From Pedobacter sp. Leaf216 (GTDB taxonomy: Bacteria; Bacteroidota; Bacteroidia; Sphingobacteriales; Sphingobacteriaceae), in assembly GCF_001421515.1 (NCBI RefSeq), contig NZ_LMKM01000017.1, positions 1 to 48,426 of the forward strand: a DNA stretch of 48,426 nt, read 5' to 3'. Positions 1-7,460 of this stretch are shown in pieces; positions within the stretch are counted from its first letter, which is position 1, and every line of letters starts with the position of its first letter. The position numbers and the translations under genes were made by a program. A model generated the notes under the pieces. The model worked only from the letters and a program-made list of their open reading frames with translations. It searched no databases and had not been told where the DNA came from.

Positions 1-80
1 AAGATCAAAGCCTTTAGAGCAACATCGAGAGGTGTAAGGGATATTAAGTTTTTCTTATTCAGATTATCGAAAATATATGC

Positions 81-230
81 CTAGAGTTTAACTCCCCCCA
101 ACTTTTCCGCTTGATCCCAAAACAGCTTAAACCGATCAGTCAATTTTTTCTCGTTTACATTAATACAGGCATAATGCGTAAAGAAATATTTTCTTGTCCC
201 AATTAATTTTATGGAGAAAATATTTTTCAA
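81..230 (-). CDS. Possible small ORF of unknown function
   Basis: A 49-codon reading frame opens at a TTG (230) and ends with TAG (81-83). It could encode a basic, aromatic-rich peptide whose C-terminal half reads like a helix (DRFKLFWDQAEKLGG). The codons look protein-like, but there is no ATG, no visible ribosome site, and the TTG lies inside the arm of an inverted repeat. It may be the degraded C-terminus of an older gene. I do not recognise it, and nothing else in bases 1-300 looks coding. Confidence 0.22.
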   Translation of the reverse strand: MKNIFSIKLIGTRKYFFTHYACINVNEKKLTDRFKLFWDQAEKLGGVKL

Positions 231-260
231 CGCATCTTATTGCATGTCAAAAAGATGCGT
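230..260. repeat. 9 bp perfect inverted repeat (hairpin)
   Basis: ACGCATCTT (230-238) and AAGATGCGT (252-260) form a perfect 9 bp stem with a 13-base loop. There is no T-run directly after it on either strand, so it is not a classic terminator. It lies upstream of the tRNA-Phe promoter and its role is unknown. Confidence 0.5.
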
Positions 261-301
261 CTTTGACGATTGGTTTTAAGAAAAAAACCGATATGCTTTT
301 T

Positions 302-331
302 TTGGATTTGATGAAAAGAATACTACATTTG
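302..331 (+). promoter_or_regulatory. Bacteroidota-type promoter of tRNA-Phe
   Basis: TTG (302-304), a 19-base spacer and TACATTTG (324-331) match the Bacteroidota housekeeping consensus TTG-N19-21-TAnnTTTG. The -7 element ends 14 bases before the tRNA 5' end, a normal distance for a tRNA transcript. Confidence 0.8.
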
Positions 332-345
332 CATTCCCAAAAGGG

Positions 346-418
346 GGTGCCATAGCTCAGTCGGTAGAGCAAAGGACTGAAAATCCTTGTGTCCCTGGTT
401 CGAATCCAGGTGGCACCA
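346..418 (+). tRNA. tRNA-Phe (anticodon GAA)
   Basis: A full cloverleaf can be folded. The acceptor stem is GGTGCCA (346-352) with TGGCACC (411-417), the discriminator is A418, the D-loop is AGCTCAGTCGGTAGAGC, the anticodon stem is AAGGA/TCCTT around loop CTGAAAA, and the T-arm is CTGGTTCGAATCCAG. Anticodon GAA reads phenylalanine codons. The CCA end is not encoded and must be added after transcription. It stands alone, with its own promoter upstream and terminator downstream. Confidence 0.97.
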
Positions 419-422
419 CTCC

Positions 423-453
423 AAAAAGCCTTACAGCAATGTAAGGCTTTTTT
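423..453 (+). terminator. Rho-independent terminator of tRNA-Phe
   Basis: AAAAAGCCTTACA (423-435), loop GCAA, then TGTAAGGCTTTTTT (440-453): a perfect stem ending in a T-run five bases after the tRNA. The A-run on the other side lets it also serve the minus-strand gene that ends at 510. Confidence 0.9.
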
Positions 454-509
454 GGTTTATGGATTATTCTTAAAAGGAAGTTTCCATTTATTAAAGGACC
501 TGTTATTTT

Positions 510-953
510 TTAAGTTTCGATATGGTCATCCGGTTTTTCGGCTAATTCTTTGACTTTATCTAATGCTTTTGGCCATGTTTTTTCGAAATATTCAAGCCAT
601 TCCTTGTTGATTCCCATATCAATGATCAGCTCCGTTTTACCATCTTTTTCATTTAATGTGTAATTCTCCAGCGACTCACCCCAGTCATGCAGTTTCTGTT
701 TACCGTCCATTATTTCGCCGATTTGCTTTATAGACATATATTTATCCGGGATATTTTCTTCTATAATGGCTACCATTCCATCCCCCTTACTATCATGGAA
801 CAGTGCTGTACTTCCTTTTTGCCAATCGGTTTTTACCTGTGATCCCTCTGCAAAAACGGCGGTCCATTTAGGATAGGTTATTGCGCCAAAAAGAACTTCC
901 CAAACTTTTTTCGCTGTGGCGTTAATTGTGATTTTGAATTCAATCTTTTCCAT
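510..953 (-). CDS. SRPBCC/AHSA1-like (START-fold) domain protein
   Basis: The 147-residue product has the pattern of the AHSA1/SRPBCC family: an N-terminal strand (KIEFKITINATAKKVWEVLF) followed by a W-containing helix, an acidic middle with alternating strands, and a long C-terminal amphipathic helix (WLEYFEKTWPKALDKVKELA). Family members are soluble single-domain proteins that hold a hydrophobic ligand in a helix-grip cavity; their roles vary and no ligand can be predicted here. The ATG start at 953 lies 15 bases after the stop of the DUF1801-like gene, so the two are probably co-transcribed. The length is normal for the family. Confidence 0.8.
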   Translation of the reverse strand: MEKIEFKITINATAKKVWEVLFGAITYPKWTAVFAEGSQVKTDWQKGSTALFHDSKGDGMVAIIEENIPDKYMSIKQIGEIMDGKQKLHDWGESLENYTLNEKDGKTELIIDMGINKEWLEYFEKTWPKALDKVKELAEKPDDHIET

Positions 954-968
954 GATTTTATTTTTTTA

Positions 969-1325
969 TCAGTTTTCCATTAAACTAACCCAGGCATTTA
1001 CAGCTTTTTTCAAAGCAGTTTCGTGTTTCCCCACATCGGCCATTGAATAAAACTTAGCGTAAGCCTTTCCTTTTGTTTGTTCCTCGAGAAATCCGAAATC
1101 ATCATTTAATAAAGACGCTTTATGAAAAATGACTACCACATAGTTTTTTATTTTTGGGTTTATAGTGGCCATATCTTCTTTAAACTTGAAGCTTGGTCCG
1201 CCCCATTTAATATCACATTCGATTTTCGGATTAGCAGTTGTAATGATATTGATCACCTTTTCCATTTCTTTCTTTAAAGGATGATCCAACTGATCCATGA
1301 AGGTATTGACTTTAGCAATGCTCAT
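969..1325 (-). CDS. DUF1801 (YdhG-like) domain protein
   Basis: About 118 residues. The conserved DUF1801 features are visible: an N-terminal helix (VNTFMDQLDHPLKKEMEKV), the IKWGGPSFKF stretch that marks the family, and a C-terminal helix beginning around KHETALKKAVNAWV. These are small soluble proteins of unknown biochemical role. The open frame extends to a TTG at 1346, but that TTG is the end of a near-consensus -7 box (CAAATTTG), so the ATG at 1325 is preferred. It is first in a probable two-gene unit with the SRPBCC protein. Confidence 0.75.
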   Translation of the reverse strand: MSIAKVNTFMDQLDHPLKKEMEKVINIITTANPKIECDIKWGGPSFKFKEDMATINPKIKNYVVVIFHKASLLNDDFGFLEEQTKGKAYAKFYSMADVGKHETALKKAVNAWVSLMEN

Positions 1326-1475
1326 AACCGGTATTTTATATTTCAAATTTGCGGATGATTTGATTGAATTGAGCGGTGTAAAAACGACAATTTATGGGGG
1401 CATACGGACTTTTTGATTTTAATGTTTTTTAACATAATTATCTCAGAATAAAGTAATTTAATCGGTAGATTTACC

Positions 1476-1502
1476 TAGTTGAACGTTACATATGTTCAAC
1501 TA
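1476..1502. promoter_or_regulatory. 9 bp perfect inverted repeat, candidate operator
   Basis: TAGTTGAAC (1476-1484) and GTTCAACTA (1494-1502) are perfect inverted copies around a 9-base spacer, a geometry that fits a dimeric repressor or activator. It lies between the divergent DUF1801-like gene (start 1325) and the S41 protease (start 1613), so it could act on either. No regulator gene is adjacent. Confidence 0.45.
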
Positions 1503-1612
1503 CACAATATTTTGAATTAAATTTAGTGTGTTGGTAAACAAATACGAATGATTAACAACTTTAGCGTTGGATAATGCGTATATATCAATAATGATACTAC
1601 TACAAAAAATCT

Positions 1613-3214
1613 ATGAGAAATAATAAATTTACCCTTTTGGCTATTCTGGGCTTTTTAAGCTTGGTTACGGTTATGGCTTGTAAAAAGAGCAGTATTGAGC
1701 CTGAGCCAGAACCTCCAGTAGTTCCTACAACGCCTACTCTATCTGGAACAAGGGATGAGCTGACAAAGGATTCGATCTTTTTATATGGTAAGGAACTTTA
1801 TTATTGGAACACTTCATTGCCAGCTTATGATGTATTTAAACCGCGCAGCTTCAGCTCAAACGAAACGGAGCTGTATGCTATGACACAATATTCTACGGAT
1901 CCATCAACAGGAAAGCCATATGAATTTGTGAGCAATTCTGCGGAGCCTAAGTATTCGTTTTTTGATTATAGCGCTGCAACTACTGGTAAAACGGGTGCGC
2001 TTAAAGCAGATGTAAACGGTTCTGCAAATGATTACGGTTTTTCTGTACAGTACAACAATGAAACAGATTTGCGTGTAAAATATGTTTATCCAAATTCGCC
2101 AGCAGCACAGCAGGGTTTAACACGCGGTTGCAGGTTAACTGGTGTTAATGGAAGAACAGACCTGAGCTATCCTAATGCAATTAATTTTTTAAACACTGCC
2201 ATATTTGGTACAAATCCGAGTATTACGTTGGCGTTCAATGATATAAACGGCAATCCAAAAACAGCTGTTGTGTCCAGTTCATTTTACACGGTCAATCCAA
2301 TTTTGTTTACCCATGTTTATACTGTGGATGCAAAAAAGGTGGGCTATATCGTTTTCAATAGTTTTACCAATAATGTTTCGGCAGCAATAAATACCACTTT
2401 CGCAAGTTTTGCAACACAGGGCGTAACAGAATTGGTTGTTGATTTGCGCTATAATGGCGGAGGGTACGTTTCTACTGCAACCCAGATGATTAATTTAGCT
2501 GCCCCTGCAGGTGAAACAGGTAATACAATGTTTACTTCCTATTACAATAACTATTTGCAATCGATTACCACTGCTCAGCGGAAAGCTTCGATATTGGCAC
2601 ACCAGCCTTTGCTTGATGATGCAGGTAAACTACAAACTTTTACTACTGGTGTAAATGGAAAGTATGCCACTTATGCGGATTTAAATTATTCTCCTACATC
2701 GGCAGATAATATTGAGAAATTTGCAAAATCAGGATCACTGGCTTTAAACAGAATTTATTTCATTGTATCTGGTTCTACAGCATCTGCAAGCGAATTAACG
2801 ATTAATAGCCTAAAACCTGTAATGGATGTAAAACTAATTGGCAGAACAACCTATGGAAAACCGGTTGGTTTCTTTCCGATAAGAATTGATAAGGTAGATA
2901 TGTATATTCCTGAGTTTGAAACCAAAAATAAGCTTGGTGTTGGTGGTTATTATTCGGGTTTAACTGTTGATAAAGAATCTTCTGAAGATTTAACAAAAGC
3001 CTGGGGTGATGAAACAGAAACCTTATTGGCCTATGCATTACTGTACGCAAAAACAGGGAATTTTGTAACCACGGGAGCTAAAACCGCAAGTTTAAGTGCT
3101 ACTGCAACAGTAATGCCATCAAAGTTATCCGTGGCAGAATTAAAGGCTGTGGACGAAAAATTAGATCCGAAAGGATTTAAAGGTATGGTAATGACACCTG
3201 ATAAAAGATTTTAA
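1613..3214 (+). CDS. S41-family serine protease lipoprotein (PDZ-containing)
   Basis: The 533-residue product starts with a lipoprotein signal peptide ending in VMAC, with the lipidated Cys23 followed by KK. A Pro/Glu linker follows, then a PDZ-like region around residues 130-200 and the S41 catalytic core. GSTASASE (387-394) carries the likely nucleophile Ser391, and YGK carries the likely base Lys416. Family members (tail-specific/C-terminal processing proteases) cut unstructured C-termini in the envelope; this one should be membrane-anchored on the periplasmic or surface side. It is monocistronic, with a strong terminator directly downstream. No substrate is suggested by its neighbours. 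Confidence 0.9.
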   Translation: MRNNKFTLLAILGFLSLVTVMACKKSSIEPEPEPPVVPTTPTLSGTRDELTKDSIFLYGKELYYWNTSLPAYDVFKPRSFSSNETELYAMTQYSTDPSTGKPYEFVSNSAEPKYSFFDYSAATTGKTGALKADVNGSANDYGFSVQYNNETDLRVKYVYPNSPAAQQGLTRGCRLTGVNGRTDLSYPNAINFLNTAIFGTNPSITLAFNDINGNPKTAVVSSSFYTVNPILFTHVYTVDAKKVGYIVFNSFTNNVSAAINTTFASFATQGVTELVVDLRYNGGGYVSTATQMINLAAPAGETGNTMFTSYYNNYLQSITTAQRKASILAHQPLLDDAGKLQTFTTGVNGKYATYADLNYSPTSADNIEKFAKSGSLALNRIYFIVSGSTASASELTINSLKPVMDVKLIGRTTYGKPVGFFPIRIDKVDMYIPEFETKNKLGVGGYYSGLTVDKESSEDLTKAWGDETETLLAYALLYAKTGNFVTTGAKTASLSATATVMPSKLSVAELKAVDEKLDPKGFKGMVMTPDKRF

Positions 3215-3228
3215 CTACGTTTTTAATC

Positions 3229-3258
3229 AAAAATGCCCTTGCTTACAGGGCATTTTTT
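3229..3258 (+). terminator. Terminator of the S41 protease gene
   Basis: AAAATGCCCT, a 7-base loop, AGGGCATTTT and more T, starting 15 bases after the stop codon. The rest of 3259-3556 shows no gene or repeat that I can identify. Confidence 0.85.
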
Positions 3259-3556
3259 AACTATTCTCGCTGCAATTTCAGCTTTTTTACCAAAATAAAT
3301 CTTTCAAAGAACCTTCTCAAAAAATATTTGATTCAGGGTACCAGTTCCGAATTGCGATTGATTTTATTTGTTTATAGACCTAAAGCAGTTAAATGTATTT
3401 TAAGAGATATTTTAAAATAGGCATTGATAAGGTCACTAAGAATTTGTTATCTCTATAGGGGTTTGTAGGAAAAGATTTTCTAAATTTTTTAGATCAGCAT
3501 TGTAATGTAATTCCGTCAATTTCAGTTTTAGCGCCTGGATGTTTACTTGTAATGGC

Positions 3557-3594
3557 AAAAAAATGGGTCAAGTTTTTTAAAACCTGACCCATTT
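3557..3594 (-). terminator. Terminator of the LEA14-like lipoprotein gene
   Basis: AAATGGGTCA (3561-3570) pairs with TGACCCATTT (3585-3594), and inner GTTTT/AAAAC extends the stem after one mismatch. Read on the minus strand the stem runs into seven T (plus-strand A-run 3557-3563). It lies 25 bases past the stop at 3619. Confidence 0.85.
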
Positions 3595-3618
3595 AATCAA
3601 TTGCTAAATTGGCTATTT

Positions 3619-4230
3619 TTACAGTAATATCTTACTACTGATGTCTTTATTGATGGTGATATATCCCGGATATTTAACCGGTGTATTGCCCAACATAAAA
3701 GTCGGCTTTATTTTGATGGTTAATAAACCGAGTTTCTCATCTTTAGAAGATGATCCTTTTTGGGCTGCTTTAATGATGTCGTTAAACACATTTCCATTTG
3801 ATACCAATCCATAAATATTGCTCACCAATTGAACAGGTACCGTAACGGTTTGTCCCTGTGCAATGCTTACATTTTGGTTTACTGTTCCTTCTGCCAGGTC
3901 GGTGTTGTTTACCAGTATTTTGTATTCGAACTGGTTAATCGCCGCTAGGTTAGCAGATGGATTGGTGATCTCTAAATTAAGGTTTGCCCTTAACGGTATG
4001 TCTTTTCTCAATAAACCCAAGGCCACACCCGGTAAACTGGTTAAACTAAAACTCTGCTGGTCCATTAACTTTTTTACATCTGTGCCTGCAACGCTCACCT
4101 GTTGTACACCTGTAATTTTATAGGTGCAATTTTCAAGGGCTTTTATTTGCTGTGCCTGCCTGTTTACCCCACATCCAAAAATGCTGATGGCTATCAGGAA
4201 AAGCAATAATTTTTCTTTCATGCTATTCAT
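3619..4230 (-). CDS. LEA type 2 (LEA14-like) lipoprotein
   Basis: A 203-residue protein with a short hydrophobic signal ending in the lipobox SIFGC. The mature part is a single beta-rich domain with the LEA14/WHy pattern: a strand of LNLEITNPSANLAAINQFEY followed by the 'NNTDLAEGTV' turn and hydrophobic strands. Such domains are found in envelope lipoproteins of Bacteroidota with no known catalytic role. A second ATG nine bases in (MKEK) would give an equally good signal peptide. It follows the acidic small gene by 53 bases on the same strand and has its own terminator. Confidence 0.75.
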   Translation of the reverse strand: MNSMKEKLLLFLIAISIFGCGVNRQAQQIKALENCTYKITGVQQVSVAGTDVKKLMDQQSFSLTSLPGVALGLLRKDIPLRANLNLEITNPSANLAAINQFEYKILVNNTDLAEGTVNQNVSIAQGQTVTVPVQLVSNIYGLVSNGNVFNDIIKAAQKGSSSKDEKLGLLTIKIKPTFMLGNTPVKYPGYITINKDISSKILL

Positions 4231-4283
4231 AACGCCAAAATAGTAAAACTATTTCAGCTGCATTGCTGCTTTAACAAAATAAG

Positions 4284-4517
4284 TTAGGCTTCAGGCGTAA
4301 CAGTTTCTACATTACCATCATCACTTTGATTTTCCTCTTGTTGGTTATCACTGCCTGTTTCTGTTTGTTCTCCATTACTTTCTTCAGCATCATTTTCAGT
4401 TTTAACCTCCTTTTCTGTAGAGGGGATAACCGTTTCTATGTTCATTTGTACATCATCAGTAGGTTTTGGATGGTTACTGTTGTTTTCGGCCGATGTTTTT
4501 TCTTGTTCGTTTTCCAT
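4284..4517 (-). CDS. Small acidic low-complexity protein, unknown function
   Basis: A 77-residue reading frame, very rich in Glu, Asn, Gln, Thr, Asp and Ser, with no predicted fold, no cysteine and no membrane segment. Two related phrases recur (NIETVIPSTE near the middle and NVETVTPEA at the end), suggesting an internal duplication. It sits just upstream of the LEA14-like lipoprotein gene on the same strand. Composition suggests an intrinsically disordered protein. The ATG at 4517 and clean placement between two genes make it likely real, but no homologue is recognised. Confidence 0.55.
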   Translation of the reverse strand: MENEQEKTSAENNSNHPKPTDDVQMNIETVIPSTEKEVKTENDAEESNGEQTETGSDNQQEENQSDDGNVETVTPEA

Positions 4518-4625
4518 GGTATAAATCTGTTTATATTAATAAATCAAATCCAGGTGTATTTTGTTTGCTATTTTTATGAAGCATTTGTCTCATTTTTTAA
4601 CTTTACCGAAAAAAAATCGAGCAAT

Positions 4626-5108
4626 ATGGCCGTTAACATCAGAAAGATAACAGCAGCAGACAATGTGGCTACTGCAGCAATGATCAGAACAATTTTAGAG
4701 GAATTTAAGATCGATAAACCAGGTACGGTTTATACTGACCCTACAACTGATCGGTTATCCGTACTTTTTGAACATCCGGGATCGGCCTATTGGCTTGCAG
4801 AAGAAGATGGTGAAATTATCGGCGGATGCGGTATTTATCCCACCGAAGGGTTGCCTGCGGGCTGCGTGGAACTTGTAAAATTATATACATCGGCAGCTTC
4901 ACGGGGAAAAGGCGTTGGTAAAATGCTAATGGAGAAGAGCATTGAGTCTGCACAGCATTTTGGTTATAATGAAATTTATCTCGAATCGTTTCCCGAACTC
5001 ACCACTGCTATTGCCATGTATGAAAAAACAGGTTTCAAAAAGCTGTCTGCTCCTTTGGGCAATTGGGGGCATTTTGCCTGCAATGTTTGGATGTTATTGG
5101 TGCTCTAG
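4626..5108 (+). CDS. GNAT-family N-acetyltransferase
   Basis: 160 residues from the ATG at 4626. The GNAT fold is clear: N-terminal beta-alpha (VNIRKITAADN), the strand EIIGGCGIYP, motif A with the acetyl-CoA loop SRGKGVGKML (pattern R/Q-x-x-G-x-G/A), and the motif B stretch AIAMYEKTGFKKL near the C-terminus. The enzyme transfers an acetyl group from acetyl-CoA to an amine; the acceptor is not predictable. The frame stays open about 100 codons upstream to 4326, but that part is antisense to the small acidic gene and does not look like protein, so the internal ATG is used. Confidence 0.88.
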   Translation: MAVNIRKITAADNVATAAMIRTILEEFKIDKPGTVYTDPTTDRLSVLFEHPGSAYWLAEEDGEIIGGCGIYPTEGLPAGCVELVKLYTSAASRGKGVGKMLMEKSIESAQHFGYNEIYLESFPELTTAIAMYEKTGFKKLSAPLGNWGHFACNVWMLLVL

Positions 5109-5212
5109 CTTATTTTTTTAACTCAATAAGGTCTGATTTATCATTACAATGTTTTAGTGTTGGCTCAACGTCATTTATAATTATGATGGTGGTGAGTTGG
5201 TTTAATTAAGGA

Positions 5213-5220
5213 TATTTTTG
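5213..5220 (+). promoter_or_regulatory. -7 element of the LLM oxidoreductase gene
   Basis: TATTTTTG is an exact TAnnTTTG match 27 bases before the ATG at 5248. No TTG is present at the -33 spacing, so activation or a weaker promoter is possible. Confidence 0.5.
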
Positions 5221-5247
5221 CAATCTACATTTATCCCTTTTTAAGTT

Positions 5248-6252
5248 ATGGCTGATCACTTATTAAAAAATATACCTTACTCTGTACTCGATCTTGCAAC
5301 TGTTTTAGATGGTTATACTGCTGCTGATACTTTTAAAACCAGTCTTGATCTGGCCAAGCAAGCTGAAAGTTTAGGCTATACACGCTATTGGTTTGCCGAG
5401 CACCATAATATGGCTGGTGTAGCGAGTTCTGCAACGGCAATACTCATCGGCTATATTGCAGGCGGAACGAAAAGTATCCGTGTGGGTTCTGGCGGGATTA
5501 TGCTGCCTAACCATGCGCCTCTAATAGTAGCCGAGCAATTTGGTACGTTGGCTTCGCTTTATCCAAACCGGATTGATTTAGGTTTGGGCAGGGCACCAGG
5601 TACCGATCAGGTTACTGCAATGGCTATCCGTGGCGAAAACTTTAACGCGGCCCATAATTTCCCCAGAGATGTAGAAAGATTGCAGCAATTGTTTTCTGCC
5701 AGCAATAGCCGCGCAAGCGTTAGGGCTATTCCTGGAGAAGGATTGGAGATTCCGATATGGATCTTAGGTTCTAGTACCGATAGTGCGCGTTTAGCAGCTG
5801 AAAAAGGGTTGCCTTATGTCTTTGCGAGTCATTTTGCGCCAACTTATTTTGAACAGGCCATCTCTATTTACCGAAATAATTTTAAGCCCTCCGTATTTTT
5901 GCAGGAACCGTATGTAATGGCTTGTGTAAATGTTGTGGCTGCCGATACTGATGAGGAAGCAGACCGTTTATCAAGCTCGGTAAAACGCATGTTTTTGGGT
6001 GTGATTACAGGTAAAAGAGAGTTGTTAAAACCAGCGATAGATGATATCAATCAATATTGGGACCGCATGGAAAAAGAAGCAGTTGAGCAAATGCTGTATT
6101 ACTCTTTTATAGGCAGTGCAGAAACCATTAAAGAAAATTTAGAGGCTTTTGTTACAAAGTATGGTGTAAACGAGATTATGAGCACCTCGCATATTTACGA
6201 TCATCAGGCAAAATTGCATTCGAATAAAATATTTGCAGCATTATTTGGGTAA
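5248..6252 (+). CDS. LLM-class flavin-dependent oxidoreductase (luciferase-like)
   Basis: 334 residues with the bacterial-luciferase TIM-barrel pattern. Visible are [12 protein letters not shown] at the N-terminus, [13 protein letters not shown] (the flavin-site His pair typical of the MsnO8-like subfamily), [13 protein letters not shown], and [11 protein letters not shown]. These enzymes use reduced FMN and oxygen to oxidise small organic molecules; the subfamily is annotated from sequence and its natural substrates are unknown. A flavin reductase is not encoded nearby, so reduced flavin must come from elsewhere. It stands alone, preceded by a -7 box and followed by a tandem repeat region. 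Confidence 0.9.
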   Translation: MADHLLKNIPYSVLDLATVLDGYTAADTFKTSLDLAKQAESLGYTRYWFAEHHNMAGVASSATAILIGYIAGGTKSIRVGSGGIMLPNHAPLIVAEQFGTLASLYPNRIDLGLGRAPGTDQVTAMAIRGENFNAAHNFPRDVERLQQLFSASNSRASVRAIPGEGLEIPIWILGSSTDSARLAAEKGLPYVFASHFAPTYFEQAISIYRNNFKPSVFLQEPYVMACVNVVAADTDEEADRLSSSVKRMFLGVITGKRELLKPAIDDINQYWDRMEKEAVEQMLYYSFIGSAETIKENLEAFVTKYGVNEIMSTSHIYDHQAKLHSNKIFAALFG

Positions 6253-6273
6253 AAGAAAGGTCGTTATTTTGCG

Positions 6274-6744
6274 CCATTAACCACCGAGTTTACAGAGAAA
6301 GATCACAGAGGGCACAGAATAAAACCCATTGAGAAGCTGCGACAACTTCTTGAATTTTTGGCAACCTCGATCGCCTAATGTTCTAGATATTAAGGTTGAG
6401 CGCAGGATACTTTTTATTGTGCATTTCCACCATTAACCACCGAGTTCACAGAGAAAGATCACAGAGGGCACAGAATAAAACCCATTGAGAAGCTGCGACA
6501 ACTTCTTGAATCTTTGGCAACCTCGATCGCCTAATGTTCTAGATATTAAGGTTGAGCGCAGGATACTTTTCAATGTGCATTTTCCGCCATTAACCACCGA
6601 GTTCACAGAGAAAGATCACAGAGGGCACAGAATAAAGCCCATTGAGAAGCTGCGGCAACTTCTTGAATCTATCGCAACTCAATCGGCTAATTTTATAGCA
6701 GATATTGAGGTTGAGCGCAGAATCCTTTCATTCTCTATCGTAGA
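6274..6744. repeat. Three tandem copies of a ~156 bp intergenic repeat
   Basis: Units begin with CCATTAACCACCGAGTT at 6274, 6430 and 6587 (periods 156 and 157). Each carries GAGAAAGATCACAGAGGGCA, then GAGAAGCTGCG, then a GGTTGAGCGCAG segment. Units 1 and 2 are nearly identical, while unit 3 has diverged in its second half. A frame stays open across part of it (6485-6772), but it merely reads through the repeat and is not taken as a gene. This fills the gap between the LLM oxidoreductase and the sigma factor. Confidence 0.92.
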
Positions 6745-6804
6745 TTTTCCATCAATAACATCTACACTTTAAGATTTATTAATAATAAGGGAATATAAGG
6801 CCGC

Positions 6805-6812
6805 TAGCTTTG
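6805..6812 (+). promoter_or_regulatory. -7 element of the ECF sigma gene
   Basis: TAGCTTTG matches TAnnTTTG exactly. It contains the TTG at 6810 that would otherwise be read as a start codon, which argues for the next in-frame TTG at 6834. No TTG lies at the -33 spacing. Confidence 0.5.
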
Positions 6813-6833
6813 CTGCGAATAAAGCAGCATCCC

Positions 6834-7397
6834 TTGAGCGAAATCCTACTTTCATCTTTACAGTGCGGAAGCCACCAGGCCATGGAAGAAATTTACCAGG
6901 TTTATTGGGAAGATGTTTTTGATGCTGCCCTCAAAAAAACCGGTGATGAAGCACTCGCACAGGATATTACACAGGAAATTTTTATCTCCTTATGGGAAAA
7001 CCGCACATCCCTAAACCTTACAGCAAGTTTAGGTGCCTACCTGCATGGCGCAGTAAAATATAAAGTAATTAATTATTTCAGATCAGGCAGTGCTAAAGCG
7101 CAGCATCAAAATGCACTTTCCATGCTCATGGATAAACAGCATATAGCCGCTGCAGATGATAAACTGATATTAAAAGAGCTCCATTTGGAAGTTGATGCCG
7201 CTATTGCGCTTCTCCCGGAGAAAATGCAACTGGTATTCTCGATGAGCAGGAAACAGGAAAAATCCATAAAAGAAATAGCTTCAGAACTTGACGTATCTGT
7301 ACAAACAGTGAAAAATCAAATCTCTGCAGCCTTAAAACTGCTCAAAAAAAGCCTTTCCTATATCCTGTTAATCGCCATGCTGATTGGTTTAACATAA
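6834..7397 (+). CDS. FecI-type ECF RNA polymerase sigma factor
   Basis: About 187 residues. Region 2 is clear (AMEEIYQVYWEDVFDAALK, then AQDITQEIFISLWENR) and region 4 ends with the helix-turn-helix KEIASELDVSVQTVKNQISA. It belongs to the Bacteroidota sigma-70 family paired with FecR and TonB receptors. The start is uncertain: TTG 6810 lies in a promoter box, TTG 6834 fits family length, and the first ATG (6882) would cut into region 2. The C-terminus ends in a hydrophobic stretch (LLIAMLIGLT), unusual for a soluble sigma factor. It is followed by the anti-sigma gene after 63 bases and should direct transcription of the downstream susC locus. Confidence 0.9.
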   Translation: MSEILLSSLQCGSHQAMEEIYQVYWEDVFDAALKKTGDEALAQDITQEIFISLWENRTSLNLTASLGAYLHGAVKYKVINYFRSGSAKAQHQNALSMLMDKQHIAAADDKLILKELHLEVDAAIALLPEKMQLVFSMSRKQEKSIKEIASELDVSVQTVKNQISAALKLLKKSLSYILLIAMLIGLT

Positions 7398-7460
7398 AGT
7401 TAATGTATCGATAACATTTTTGGTTAGTACCGATCTGCTTTTCAACTGACATGTATTTAA

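Noticed and set aside
4326..4625. N-terminal extension of the acetyltransferase frame
   Set aside because: It is antisense to the acidic small gene and reads as random hydrophobic residues; the GNAT fold starts at 4626.
6485..6772. 95-codon frame inside the 156 bp repeats
   Set aside because: It reads through repeat units and has no protein-like features.
6810..6833. TTG 6810 as start of the sigma factor
   Set aside because: It lies within an exact -7 promoter element; kept as an alternative only.
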